Source: Cloeon dipterum (Eukaryota > Arthropoda > Insecta > Ephemeroptera > Baetidae). From it: a stretch of 64,000 bases of DNA. The notes under the pieces are model-generated. The model worked only from the letters and a program-made list of their open reading frames with translations, did not search any database and was not told the origin of the DNA. The stretch lies in assembly GCF_949628265.1 (NCBI RefSeq), contig NC_088790.1:14822545-14886544 (forward strand), read 5' to 3'. This document shows, piece after piece, positions 10,694-23,600 of the stretch; the first letter of the stretch is position 1; every line of letters begins with the position of its first letter. The position numbers and the translations under genes were made by a program.

Positions 10694-13414
10694 TCAGATC
10701 TTAACCTGCTTGATTTTCCTGTGCAGCTCTTCAAACTTCATGATTTTTCTGATGAAAAACTCGCCATATCTGTGTGCAACCTTAGTGTCAGCAATGTGGA
10801 TCATGTCATGGTCGATGTAAAAGTCGAGCTCTGAGCCGGACTGGAACTGGCCCTCAAGTCCAGAGGCTCCCTTGCTCCACACCAGATTCTTCATCTTGTG
10901 CTTGAAGCAGAGCAGGTGGATGATCAGGTCCTCGGTCTCTTTGGCAATGTCGACCTTGGCGACGGTGCCTTCATTTGATCCCTCAGATCGAGCCTGCTGC
11001 GCCATGAAGGACGCCAGTTTCGACACAGGCAGTGTGGTGTATAGCTTCAGGTATGAGCGGATGGTCGGTAACATTTTCTGCTGCCGCACCTCGTCCATGA
11101 ACACGTTGGTTTGGTGCTTCATGGCCTCCTTGACCGAGTCTTCCGATTCGACGTTGGTCGAACAAGGCGAGAGGAACTTAGGGCAGCCAAAGTTGAAGCA
11201 CTGCTCGAACTCGTTCAGGTCTCCGTACTGCATCTTGTACATCTTCTCATGGAAGTTGCGTTCTCGCAGCGACTGCTGGATTGACTCATCCACGCACATT
11301 GGGTGCAGCACCAGGCAGATGGCCAGCAGAGTGTACATCTGATCAGTTTGCTTGTTAATCTAGAACAATTGTTTCGAAATTTAGAAACTGGAAGATGAAA
11401 CATTTTTAAACATTAAACATGGCCGAGGATTTTGGTGAGTCATGGCTTTGCATCTACTTTTCACAAATTTAAAGGTTTGTCTAGCATTTAATTCAATTTT
11501 ATGAATTATTATTTATTGTAGTTAATGAGTTTAGTTTCAAAAATTTAAGTTTATTGTGGGCTGACAGGGCAACTCTGCCCCAAATCAGCACACATCCATA
11601 AAGTAATGATACAATTATGTAGGAACAACATTTGGAAGGAAGTAATAATTAATGGTAGCTTGAGAATATTGTTTGTTGAGTTTAGATACCAAATAAGTAT
11701 TGATTAGAATAACCCGGATTAAACATATATAATAAAAATGATGAGGCAAAGTATTATACAAATTGTTGCTGTCACTTCATTATATTTTTAAGATGTTGAT
11801 TTGATGTAAATACTCCAATTAATTATTATTTTGTTTATGCAGGAATATTAATGATATTGCCTTGAAAGATAAATAATGAAAATAATAACTTTTCAATTTG
11901 CACAAGTTTTCATTTGCATGCAGGTTCAATGGCAGGGATACAAGAGATAACATTATTTTGAATAGATATGAAAAAACTTAAATGCACTTCCTCAGATTGA
12001 TTTTCAAACTAACAACTAATTATGAAAGTCAAATTATTTTTCAATTAATTTAATATTTTACGGAATTGATTTAGTTCAATGCCTCTGCATCAATACGGCA
12101 GGAAGAAAAATCATGAAATTACAAGCCAATATTTTTTTACTGTAGTTTTGGTAAAATTTAAAAAAAAAATCAATGTAACATACCTGATCATTTTGGTACG
12201 AACGAGTTTGGAACAGCTGCTTTGTGCGCTGAATGTACAGCAAAATTGAGCTGAATGTCTGGATAGCGTCAGCATATCGCCTCATCATCATGTAGGCAAA
12301 TCCAACGTAGTAAGAAGTTGTTATCTGGCACGCGGGCACATGCGAATACTGCAATAAAACTCATTTGTCAACAAAAGACTTCAACCTCAATAAAGTCAAT
12401 CATCACCTTCTTGTGAATTTCCATGTTTTCCAGAACTTTGATGGCTTGGTAGTAATCACCAAGCAGAGAATGCAACCTCAGAAGGCCAACCAGGCTGAAG
12501 TAGCCCAGCATTTTGTAGAGCGAATGGCGCCCAAAGTCGCCAGCCACTGTGTCAGGGTCGCCACCGCTGGCGTACACTTCCAGCTGTTTCTTAATGTTGG
12601 ACTTGTCGACCAACGAGTGGAGCACGTTCAGTACGCACAGCACGTTCCACATTTTGTTCTGGTTCAAGGTCTCGATCTCTTCGGGAGTCCTCTTTCCACC
12701 TCTTGCCCTGTTGAAACAAAAAATATGATAGCAACATATATAGTTTCCATAAGAAATTCAGAAAGTACCTGTACTGAGCAAAGGTTTGGAATTGGTAGAC
12801 AAATTCATCAACCAATTCCCAAAGCCAAAGGTCTGGCAGTTCTAGAGACACTGGCGTCTCTCCATTGAGAATATAGTTAAAGAACTCGCAGTAGTTGTAG
12901 AAGGACTGGACTCTCTGTTCGAAAGAAGGTCCACCAGGGATGCGGGCGTAAATGTGCCGGTAGTACAACTCCTTATACAGAATAAGGAAAACAGGGTCGT
13001 TGTCCACAAGTGGAGCAATATCAGCCTCATCTGGCCATGACTTCTTGTCGAAGAATTGCTCAGTGAGCTTGGGGAATCTGGCGAATATTTTCAAAATAGG
13101 ATTTTGGAAAATGAATTATAACAACATCAGACTCACGAGTTCTCGTAGTAATTTTGAATTTCAAAAATCATGCCCTCAGAGATAGCGTTCTTAAAGTATG
13201 TGATGAACTTGTTGACCACATCAGGCACCTTGTAGGCATATTGTCGGTCATATTCCATATCCAGGTGAGGGTCTCCCGTGTGGCCATCATAGTCCCCGCC
13301 ATAATTGTACTCATACCCAGTCTACAATAACAAAGATATGAGATTGAAGAGATTTTCAGGGATTAAAATTTTATTAGAATCACTTACACTCTCTCCATAT
13401 TCCTCTGAATACAT
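10694..13414 (-). CDS. eIF3L: Eukaryotic translation initiation factor 3 subunit L
   Basis: Six coding exons: 13388-13414, 13137-13321, 12769-13077, 12407-12707, 12184-12348, 10694-11359. They total 1653 nt, 550 residues, close to insect eIF3L. The product is a core eIF3 subunit that helps load mRNA onto the 40S ribosome in the cytoplasm. Recognisable blocks are [17 protein letters not shown] near the N terminus, [37 protein letters not shown], the TPR/PCI-type region [23 protein letters not shown], and the C-terminal [20 protein letters not shown]. The start MYSEEYGES is the only ATG giving the family N terminus. The gene fills the spacer of the inverted repeat, and its 5' end faces copy B about 200 bp away. 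Its largest intron (11360-12183) shows nothing else. Confidence 0.96.
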
Positions 13415-13620
13415 TTTGAAAGCGATTTTCTAGTCCAAAGTGGTCCAATTTGTAAGAATGTGGATGGAAAAACAAAACACGTGAAATCTGCCGGCCACGA
13501 TACAACACAACCGGAAGTGATGGCAATGGCAGTGGCTAATGATGCTGACTAGAGAGCCAGCAAGCGGATTATATAAAAACTACAATTAAGTGAGCAACAT
13601 AACCAGCGCCACCACAGTTC
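13415..13620. promoter_or_regulatory. Divergent promoter region, eIF3L (-) and receptor copy B (+)
   Basis: About 400 bp separate the eIF3L ATG (13414) from the copy B ATG (13812). TATATAAAAA at 13570-13579 on the plus strand would place the copy B start near 13600, just before the right palindrome arm begins. Copy A has no counterpart to this unique stretch, so the two receptors have different core promoters. Confidence 0.55.
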
Positions 13621-16600
13621 TCAGAAGGAAGCTTTCACAAATTTCGTGACTCGCGGGGGGTTTGCGCGCTGAGGCAATAATCGACGGGGAGGGGTTGATC
13701 GAGCGCAGCGCCTTGAGGTGGGCGTGTGCGCGAACTAATCACAAAGCCGTATGGCGGCGAGAGTGGCAAGTGTTTACACTGTTTACAGTGCGTCCCTATG
13801 ACTTCGTATTTATGGCTTCTCGAACGCTACTCCACTGCCTTTTGTGTACAATAGCAACACTAGGCTTCGCCCGAGGTAAGTGTGGGCCTTGCTGGGCCTT
13901 GTGGGTCCGGGCGCGACGGGCGTGTTTGTCGGAAGGGCGACGGAGGGACTGCCTGACGGGCGGTGGGTCGGCTGTCGGAGGAGCGAGTGCGTGGTGTTTC
14001 GGTCAGGGCAGGGACAGGGTGGCATGTTCGGGGTCAAGAGTATGGTGGTGCCGGAGTCAGGAGGTCCAGGGTCGGGACCTTTGCGCGAGGGGCCGTGGGC
14101 GCGCGTCGGCGGCCGGTAGCGGCGCGCGAGCGCGGAATTTGCGCCGCAATTTGGTGTGTGTTTGTGTGTGCGCGATATTTTGGCGAGAGAGCCGCCCCTC
14201 GGGTCGGAGGTGGCCGAAGGCGTCGGCCGGGCGGGTTCGGCCGGGCGCAAGTCGGTCAGGGGCGTGGAGGGCGTCGACCCCCTTGTGATATTGCGCGTGC
14301 GGGGGCGGCGCGCCCGCCCGTTCTCGGGGTGTTCGCCGGCTGGCTCATCTCGTCCTGCGGAGCCTCCGCGGGCGGCCGGTGGCACGCGAATCTAGGAGCG
14401 GCCGCGCAAGGTCAAGGACTCGGGGCGCGAGCGAGGAATGCGCGGCGGCCTTTTGCCGAGTCCGCGGGCTGCCCTTTGAGGGGCGGGCGGCGGCGGCCCG
14501 GCCCTTGGCCACCAGTTTGTCAGGTTGGACCTACGGCTGGCAGGCAGGCTGGCGGGAGGCCCGCGGAGGGAGGCTAGAAGCGAACCTTTTCTAGGCCTTG
14601 GCCCCCACTCCCGCCTCCCCTCGCCCGAAATAAAAGCAAACCACCAAAAGAGCCAGCAGCCGAGGAGCAAAACACGTGCAAAATATTTGGCAGAAGATGG
14701 GATAATGGAGCGAGCGTAATGCGCTCCCTCGCGCATTGTTTGTCCCGCGAACGCACACCGCACGGGCTGCGATTCTTCTCCTGCTCGGCGGCCTATTCAT
14801 GCGGCCGTCCGTCTTTTATTTTTGCACGCGAAACCAGATTTTGACGGGCTGACGGAAATTCTGCTGCCCGTGGCCCGATCGGAATGGGTTTCTTGTCTTG
14901 TCGTGGCTCTGCTCGTGGCACCCCGCACACGAATGAATGGACGAATCAATTAACATGAATGTATTACCCGTTCGGTTTTTCCCAGGGATTAAATAATATC
15001 TTCGGACGTTGGAAAATGCGTGCGTGATGATTGAATTTTGCAGTGAGACTTTTTTGAGATAATTTAAATTTTCTGTTCTTGTCAAAGGCTGTAATTGTAT
15101 TGGTTGAATCTTGCGAGATGTGCGAGTCTCGAATCCGGCCCGCAATGAGCTTCTTTTATCCGACGACCTTGAGAGCGTTTCTAACTGCCGCAAAAATAAT
15201 ATTAGACGCGGCGAATCTGCCTGGCCGGGCCAGAGCGCGCGCGTGTGTGCGGCAAACGGGCAGGGAAGGCGTGCAAGTTTTCGAATCGGATGTGCATCTC
15301 GGCGTGGAGCAGAGGAGCAGAGCTGTTGGCAAAGTGACCGGTTTCGCGGACGGACAATCCCTTGGCGCTGCCGCTCGGCTGGTTGGTCGCAGAGCAGCGG
15401 CAAATGATTTTTGACAACTCTCCTTTTCGGTCGCACCGGCCGTGACCTTGATCGAGAGCACGTGAATATTGTGCTGCCTGCCGCGGAAAGTCGTCTATGC
15501 GCAAAATAGCGCGGCGACCGCACGGAAAAATTAAAGTATGTAGCTTGAATGTTTGGAAATTGGGCCGTCGTACTGGCTTGACAGTTGGATCAGATGCTGT
15601 GCAACCACTGCGGCAAAATGCAAATAAAATTAAAGTGATGCGCACTTTGGTTCAGTCGTATATATATACCGAAGACGCACTTTTATTTCTCGGCAAAAAT
15701 AACCTTAGTTCAGGAGCTTGACGATGTAAACGCTCGTGGTTGCTCCAATTTCGATCTTCTCACAATTAAATGAAATAACGCGAGGGGATTTTCTATAACA
15801 ACCACCTCCGATTATTGAGACCGATGCTGAGTGCGGTAAATGACAACATTTTAATGTTTGATATCACGTGTCGTCATCAGTGCAGGATTATAAAGCTTTA
15901 GTTTTTCATTTTATTTCTGTTTTTAAACAAGTCATCAAATTGTTCACACGCAGCATACAAAAGTGAAAAGTTTATTTAAATGCATTTGCGAGAAATAGGG
16001 ATGAAATACCACTGTCGAAGCTAGAAAAAAATGTGCACAAATCGGATCCAGGTAAACATCCAAGCACTCTCTCGAACTGAATGCAAGAGCATTGCGTGAA
16101 AGGTGAGATGAATTCCGGTCGCGGGCAACAGGAGGAAAACAAAGGAGAGGAGGAAACAAAGTCTCGACGACTCGACGACAGCACGCTCCCCGTGCTCTTG
16201 TTTCCGATTTTTCACACGACTCCGCAGGCTCCGATTGAATAAACCGCACTCGATTTTTTGCACACGCTCAACGGTGTTTTGTCATCAGGCTGAAATTGCT
16301 CGCGGACAAGAGCAGGGCTGCATTCGAACGTGAAAAAGGTACAAGAGCAATAAATAATGGCAAAAGATGAACAAATATATCCGCTGTTGTGATTTTCTCC
16401 TTTGGCTCGAAAAGTATCGTCGTTATGCCAATGGCGAGGTGTTGAATTTGTCTCGCGCGGCAGACAATGCGTACTGAGCGCTCACTCACTCGTGGTCGCC
16501 ATTCAGCTTTTCAGCTGGGTGCAGTACAGGTTGGAAGCGTAGTTTCCCAAACCGAACGAGAATGGGTGGCATTTAGGCTCTTCTGTTTTGCGGGAGCGAA

Positions 16601-17642
16601 TTCTGATTTATATTCACCTATTCCGGATCAATGTTAGAGTTAACGGCTCTCTCTGCTACCATTATTTTTAAGAAATGGCTCAAGTTTGTTTTCTGATTTC
16701 GCACGTAGTCACCTTCTTTTTGAGTTATGAGGCACGCATTCAATCGAATAAAACAAAACCAAGCCTAATAATTATTTTTTATGCTACTCCGCATTCAAGT
16801 TAATTTTTTTCATTCCGGCCTCATTGTCGTGTGCACAGCATGTTTTGCCTGTAGAACGAAGAATCCGGCTTTTGCATCGATTTTTGGTGAGCGCGAGAAG
16901 CGACGTGACATTGCTTGGCGCGTCCTCGTCTTCGGAGCAAAGTCGAAAAGCAAAATAATTCGCGTGGCGTCCGTTTTGGTTGCACTTTTTCCTATCCGGC
17001 TCAGGGATTGGATCTTTTATACGCATTTTCGGGCCTCGTTTTGCGCAGAAAAATGCCGGCCGAATGAGGAAAGCGGAAAGCAGTGCAATGAGGAAAGAGC
17101 TTTTTGTGCGGCCTTTGCTGCCCGCGGCGGACGTTTTCGTGGCTGCGCAATTTGGCGGGGCACGCGTTTATCCGGCGTTAGGCGAGCGGGGGCTGGTTTG
17201 GTGGGTTGCATAAGCTGAATGGCGGCCACGCCCCCGTTGCGTTCAGGGAATTTTCGGCGCCGAGCCGAGGATTGGGTTATATCAGTCGGCAGGACGTGTT
17301 TCGGGGAATAAATTTCTTGGCGGGCCGACCCTTTTAGGGCCGGGGGCGTGCGGGGGGCGGTTTTGTTTTGCTGCGAGTATCGATTGGCGGTGCATCGATC
17401 CGCGCATGGGGTAGTAGGGCCTGCGCGTTCGTCCCTACTACGCCCTGGCTTGTTTTGATTGACGCACGTGGCTCACTATCGCGGCGAACAGCGCAAAACC
17501 GAGTGCTGTGTAGCAGCAACTTTTCGTTTTAGGGGGAACTGCTTTTTACGCCTATCCTTTATTTCAAAATGAAACGCAATAGCCACTGACGCTTCTAAAA
17601 ATTGTGATTCATTTCCGTCCAACGTTAAAATTTGAATTTTCA
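13620..17642. repeat. Right arm of large inverted repeat
   Basis: Reverse-complement partner of 5270-9963, holding the leader, signal-peptide exon and about 3.8 kb of intron 1 of copy B. It lacks the Ig1 cassette, so it shows the uninterrupted insertion site near 15590. It carries a TATATATA run near 15660 that is shorter in the left arm. The long open frames readable in both arms follow from high GC content and are not supported as genes. Confidence 0.95.
13751..13801 (+). promoter_or_regulatory. Upstream ORF in copy B leader (16 codons)
   Basis: ATG at 13751 opens MAARVASVYTVYSASL and stops at TGA 13799-13801, 10 nt before the signal-peptide ATG. It is identical in the copy A leader. It lies downstream of the predicted start site, so ribosomes scanning the leader would meet it first. 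Confidence 0.5.
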
Positions 17643-20600
17643 GTGATATTCCTGGGTCGTCATTGAGTTTTGTAGGCTTCAATTAATATTACTTGTAAAT
17701 GATTAGTTACAAAAATGCTAATAATATTCTCTGCACTGTTTTTAATTAATAAGGGTCGTGGCTCTTTTGAAAATAAATCTAACTTTTCCTTGCTGTACAG
17801 CTCGTCTCGGTATTGTGATTTGTTTTCTTCTCATAAATTATATCAAGAGTCCTCATAGTTAAGATAACCTGAATATAGTCAGTTTGTTATATTTTTCATT
17901 TTTCGTAAATTTTCCTGCACTTTACTTTTACTGTGGAACGATTTTGTTTAAAAAAAAAATCCGAAAATGAGTTAGCCCCAATTAATCAATTCATTTTCAC
18001 GCACCACATTTAAATTCATAATTTAATTGTTGATCCGACGATACCACCGTTTGCAGATCAAATGCATTGCATAAAATCATATTCTCGTGATTTACGATAA
18101 GTTGAAAGCACTTCCCGGACCATTTTAGTCGAGGGATTTATTACAACTCTGGTTTACAAATAAAGAATGAGCTATCAAACAACAAACTAATTAAAATTCC
18201 CCAGTCTCTTCGGGGAATAAATTTGGCCTACGTGACCGCACTCGTTCGTTTGCGTTAAAAATTCAGCACGCTACCTGAATGATATACCCTGAATTTTTAA
18301 CTGTGTTTGTTATTATCACGTGCAGCAGGTTCACTTTTCCAACAAACGACTCATTTCGTGCGTCCAGAATGACGACGAACCCCTCCTTGACAACCTCTCT
18401 TATTCTGAACTTATTCTACGCAGTTTGGAGCTTGCCGCGCTGCGCGTTTCCCTTTTATACCTATGTATAGTGGCAGGATTTAATTATGGTTCGTTGGGTT
18501 CTTTCATTATCTGCACAATAAGTTCATTTAAATGCCAGTTAGTCTACGCACGCAGTGATCATAGAGAAATATTAAAAATAATGGAGCCTTGAGCTCCTTG
18601 AGCTATAAAATCCTTTGGCATATCTCTCTATGTTCTACACACGTGCTGTGAAACTGACATGAATGAGGAGAAGAAATTCAATCCCGTCGATTCACAATGA
18701 TGCGATTGTTCATTCCATTTTGCTTTTCAACGGCCAACGTGCGAGCAAAAATTTGAACTATGGTTATTTTGATTTTTCTTATTATACAGAACTCGTTTTT
18801 TTTAACATTTTGCATTTTTCTTTTTTGTTTCAGTGGATGAGACTGAAATCGGTCTAAGTTTCGCTCGGGAGCCTCCCAAGTTAGTCATCGGTTACAAGGG
18901 CAAGCCACTGGTATTGGCATGTGCCCCTGGGGGCAGCCATTCGGAAGGGTCAGTCTTGGTCAGCTGGCTGGTCAATGGAGAACCCGTGGTGCTTAGCGAC
19001 AGGGTCTCCATCCAGTCCAACGGATCTCTTGCCTTCAAAGAGGTAGATTGCATTGAGATAAACTGATTTTCGTAACGAAGAATTAAATTCTAGAAATATG
19101 GTTGATCTCAAACAATAAAGAAATTCAACTATTTTTTTTCAATTTTATGCATCTCATTTGTTAGAAAATAAATTAAAAATTGTTTAGAAAATAAATTATA
19201 ATTTTTTTGGCGTTATTTAATAGATCGAGCATGACCTACCGCAGAAATCAGATGAAGGAAATTACCAATGCAAGTTGACAAGCAGCGATGGCCTGTCTCT
19301 CCTCTCCAAGACCTCCTCCGTCAGAGTAGCAGGTAATTAATTGTTTGAAAATCTTATAAAACTATCATCACGCGTAAAGAGAAAATCTGCAATGTAAACT
19401 GATTTTTTTTTATTTATATATTAAACAATCTACAAAAATTAGGATTTTTGTCTGGAGTTTTTCATGCAAAAGACTAGTTTTGACAAAATGGGGACGGTCT
19501 AAATTTTAAATTGATTTACAGTGTAAAGTCCGTCATTATCATCATTTTTCCTACTAATTAAGTTAAATTTCTTGAGTTAACGAGATATCAATAAAAATTC
19601 AGATGGTGTGATATGGAAAAATTTTGCTTGTTTTTCGGAGATGAAGCTCTTGAGGAATAAAAAAAAATTATTTTTTCAATATTGGTTTTTTTAAACGTAC
19701 TTCAGTTTTAGATTAAGAAACTTTTTTTCCTTGAGCTATCAACAGGTCTAAAACACTTATGTTATAAATATTTGAGCTCTCGTCATGTTGAAAATACTCT
19801 ATATATAGTTTAACTTTTTTTAAGGATTTTTTACCACGCTCCAAATCTAGTCAAAATCAATTTTATGGTTGATTTTGTGATGATTAAATTTGAAGAAAAT
19901 AATTAGGCATGATGAAAACCCTGCCTGTGTATTCGTACTAGTTTAGATTCATTTTTCATTTACACCAGAAAAATAATAAAAATTGTAAAAATTGAACGCA
20001 GTGCCCTAATCATAAACATTTGTGTTTGTTACAAGTGATGGCTGCTAGCTTCACACAATCTCCAAAGAATTTAAGTGTGGAAATCGGGGATACCGCAAGA
20101 CTGAGTTGCCACATTGAAGCGGTGCCAACCCCTTACATTTTTTGGAGGAGGGACAATAAAACCCTACCTAGCCACGAAAGGGAAAAGTAATGCAACAAAC
20201 TCAATTCTAACATACAATTTTTCACATTAACTTTAATTCAGAAGATACTCCGTGTTACGCTCGGGAGTCCTGCTGATTGATGCGGTTCAAGAGAGCGATG
20301 CCGGCGTTTACCATTGCATCGTCAACAGCAAGAAGGTCAGGATCGCCAGCGAGGGCGCCTACCTGGAAGTGGTGCCAGCGTCACAACGCTTCCGACCGGC
20401 GCGAATGCTGTCGGAGCCTGAGACAGTGGACATCAAGGTGCAGGCAAACGAAACTCTGTCCCTTGAGTGCGAGGCATCAGGATACCCGGTGCCCTTTTTG
20501 CGGTGGAGCTATCTTACAGATAACCAGGAAATTGACCTGCAACTACATGATCGCTTGGGCAGCAATGTTCTCGCGATACCCAACATCACGGAGCAACACT

Positions 20601-23600
20601 CTCGCGTGTACGTATGCCGAGCGACGAATGAAGACTCTCAAAACGTGAAGCACCAAGCTGTAGTGGTAAGTTCTGCATTGGTGATTTCATGATATTTTGG
20701 TGGTCTGCAATTTTTAAATATATATTTATATTGCGTGTATTGCCTGACCACTCACTTCATATCGTTAAATGGGACAACCCAATATCACTCTAACAACATA
20801 CCAAAAACCTTGACGATATTGCTCAAAATAAACATCAAAATTCTAAACCATATCAAACTGTCGTGAAAATACCCAGACATAAAATAAAACTGAGTTATTA
20901 CATATTTCCTAAATCGGTCTAATCATTACAGAAATACAATGTGTCGGTGCTGGTGCCACCAGTAATCAGGAATCCCCCCAAGAGTCTGAATCGTCTCATC
21001 GGCATTTCCATGATCTTCAAGTGTGAAATGACGGGTATTCCCACACCCAACATCAGCTGGTACAAGAATGGAGTACCCCTGTATGCCAACGATCGCGTCA
21101 AGCTATACGGCTGGCAACTTGAGCTGAGAAACTCGCTCGCTGACGATGCCGGCTTGTACCAATGTCGCGGTCAGAATGAAGCTGGTGAAGTGTGGGCCGC
21201 TGCCAGGCTCATCGAGAGGCCAGGAGTGAAGGATGCTCACATCAGCACACCAACAGGGTTGAAATGCGGCACTGTCAACTCCTCAAGCATCGAGATCACC
21301 TGGAATGCGTTAGCAAAAAAATCGGTGGCGTATGCTGTTCACTACTCTGAATCAGGTAAATTTTTCTTTATATACAGTTACTTTTAAGTGTTTGTAATTT
21401 TATTACCAATTTTTTCCCGCCACCTTTATTTATTTACAACTCTTGGCCGTTTAAAGCTTTGATGTTGTCTTTTCTATACTTAAAATTTAAAATTCATCAA
21501 GACAAATTAATTCTAAATAGTTTTGATCCTCTGATCAGTATTTTAATTTAATTAAGTTTTGTTGAAATTTATTAAAAAAATGTTTTGGGAGGAAAACGAA
21601 CTCTTACTGACTTTTCTTTCGGGCTGTAAAACCTCTGCAATCCCCTAGGCTTGAAGTTTGGACCTTTTACAAAAATGTTCTTTGCAATCAGAAAATAAAA
21701 CTAGAATTTTCCTTGTAGAGTAATGATTTTGTACAATTTTCTCTTTGCACTTTTTAGATGGAAGAAGAAAAAGCGAAGAAGCAACTCAAAGCACAGCACT
21801 CGTCATCAAAGACCTAAAGCCTTCAACCAGCTACTTATTTAATGTGATTGGATATGCTAATGAGGGGGCATCTAATGTCAGCGAAACGATCACATGCAGG
21901 ACCACTGGCAAACAAAACGTGGTTTTGGCGCCAGTTACTGCACTGCAGGCGATCAGCCCGACAGCGTTCAGGGTCATCTGGAAAAAATTGAAGCCGCAGG
22001 AGATGCCTGGCCAAATAATTGCCCACAAAGTGATATACAGATTGGTCGGCTCACCTGGCTCTAACGAGTCTTATGAGATCGAGTTGCCCGCAAATTTGTA
22101 CAACTACACAGCTAGAGGTTGGTGTCACAACAGCTTCAGTCAATTGTATTTATGACGCGTTTTTGTGCAGGACTGAAGCCAGCTGCATCATACGAAGTTT
22201 GTGTATTGAGCAGCTCCAAAAGTAGATGGCATTCTGCTGATGAGCCCCTTCTGATTTGGAAATCTATTATGATGCCAGAGCCTGGTGACACGTTACCTTC
22301 TGCTCCTGAGATAAAAATTAAAGAAGTCAACTCAACTATCATCAAAATTCGTTGGACCATGCCTGAGGAAAACAAGATTCAGCCGAGTTCCTACAGGGTT
22401 TCTGTTTGGAAGAACAAAACCAAATTATTTGGACCTTTAAACGTTGATGGCTTATCTGGCACCATCAAAATTAAAGGTTAGTTGATTAGTACTTGCAAAA
22501 TATTGACCAAATACAAGTTCAAAGATTCGCATAGTTGTTTAGTTTTTACCATGGGTTTTTCTGTTAAAATTTTATCGTTGTTATGATTATGGGGAATGGT
22601 CGAGATAAGTCAAACCCCACAAATTGTTGCAATGCCTTTATTGTATTTGCCGTAATTTAGTCTGAAATAATATAATAAATTCCATAAATGCATAGAAAAG
22701 AATGTTAAAACTAAACACATTAAAAAGGCAAAAGGCCATTGTCAATTATTAAAATATAATATATAAAAATGACAAGAATAAAATAATAACTCAATTAATA
22801 TAACACAACACAATATATATATAATAACATAAGCTTACCCCTAAAAGGGAGTTGTCAGAGATTGGCAATATACAAACAGGGTAGTTCAATTATTCGTCAA
22901 TTATAGGGTTCGTACTGTAATACATACACGTCATTATAACTAACTAAATTCACAAACCACAAATAGTAATATTGTTCAGAGAGATAATCACTTACAAAGG
23001 GAGCTATGTGCCGAAAGGTGGCGCTCTCTCCTACCCTGGCTGCCTGAGTATATCCGTGTTAACCTGATAAGGTATCCCACATGATATATTAGCTAAAATC
23101 CATGAGCTACACTAATAAAAAAATATAGTTGCTCTGTATATTCAGTTTCGGTTTATTGATCAAGGACTGCAGTATTTCATTGGTCCTATGTTATCATCCA
23201 GCAATACTAATACTTCATTATAACTCTCAAAAAAGCTGATTGGTTACAGGAGAAAGTTTATTTTTTAATTAATTTTCCAGATCCGATAGATCTTCAGCAA
23301 ACGCTCACAATTAAAGTGCAGGCGTTGAATGAAGAGGGCGAGTCCGGACCTTTTGGTTCTATCGACTTTAAGCCCAGCCTAGAGCACGCTGAATCCGTTT
23401 CAGCTCTGCAAGCTATTGCCATGAGCTCAGATACGGTGAAACTCACCTGGGAAGGTCGCTATGGGGGATTGTTCAGGGTCTCCAGCAAGCTTATAGACTT
23501 GGACGCTGCTACTTATATCAACAGGTTAGTAGTTCAACAGGTTTTGACAATATTAAATTTGCAAACTAGATTCGGCAAAAGAACTAACATCACACTGCAT

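Noticed and set aside
13662-13811. In-frame N-terminal extension of the copy B signal peptide
   Set aside because: The extension has no ATG (it begins at TTG) and would bury the signal peptide; the ATG at 13812 is preferred.
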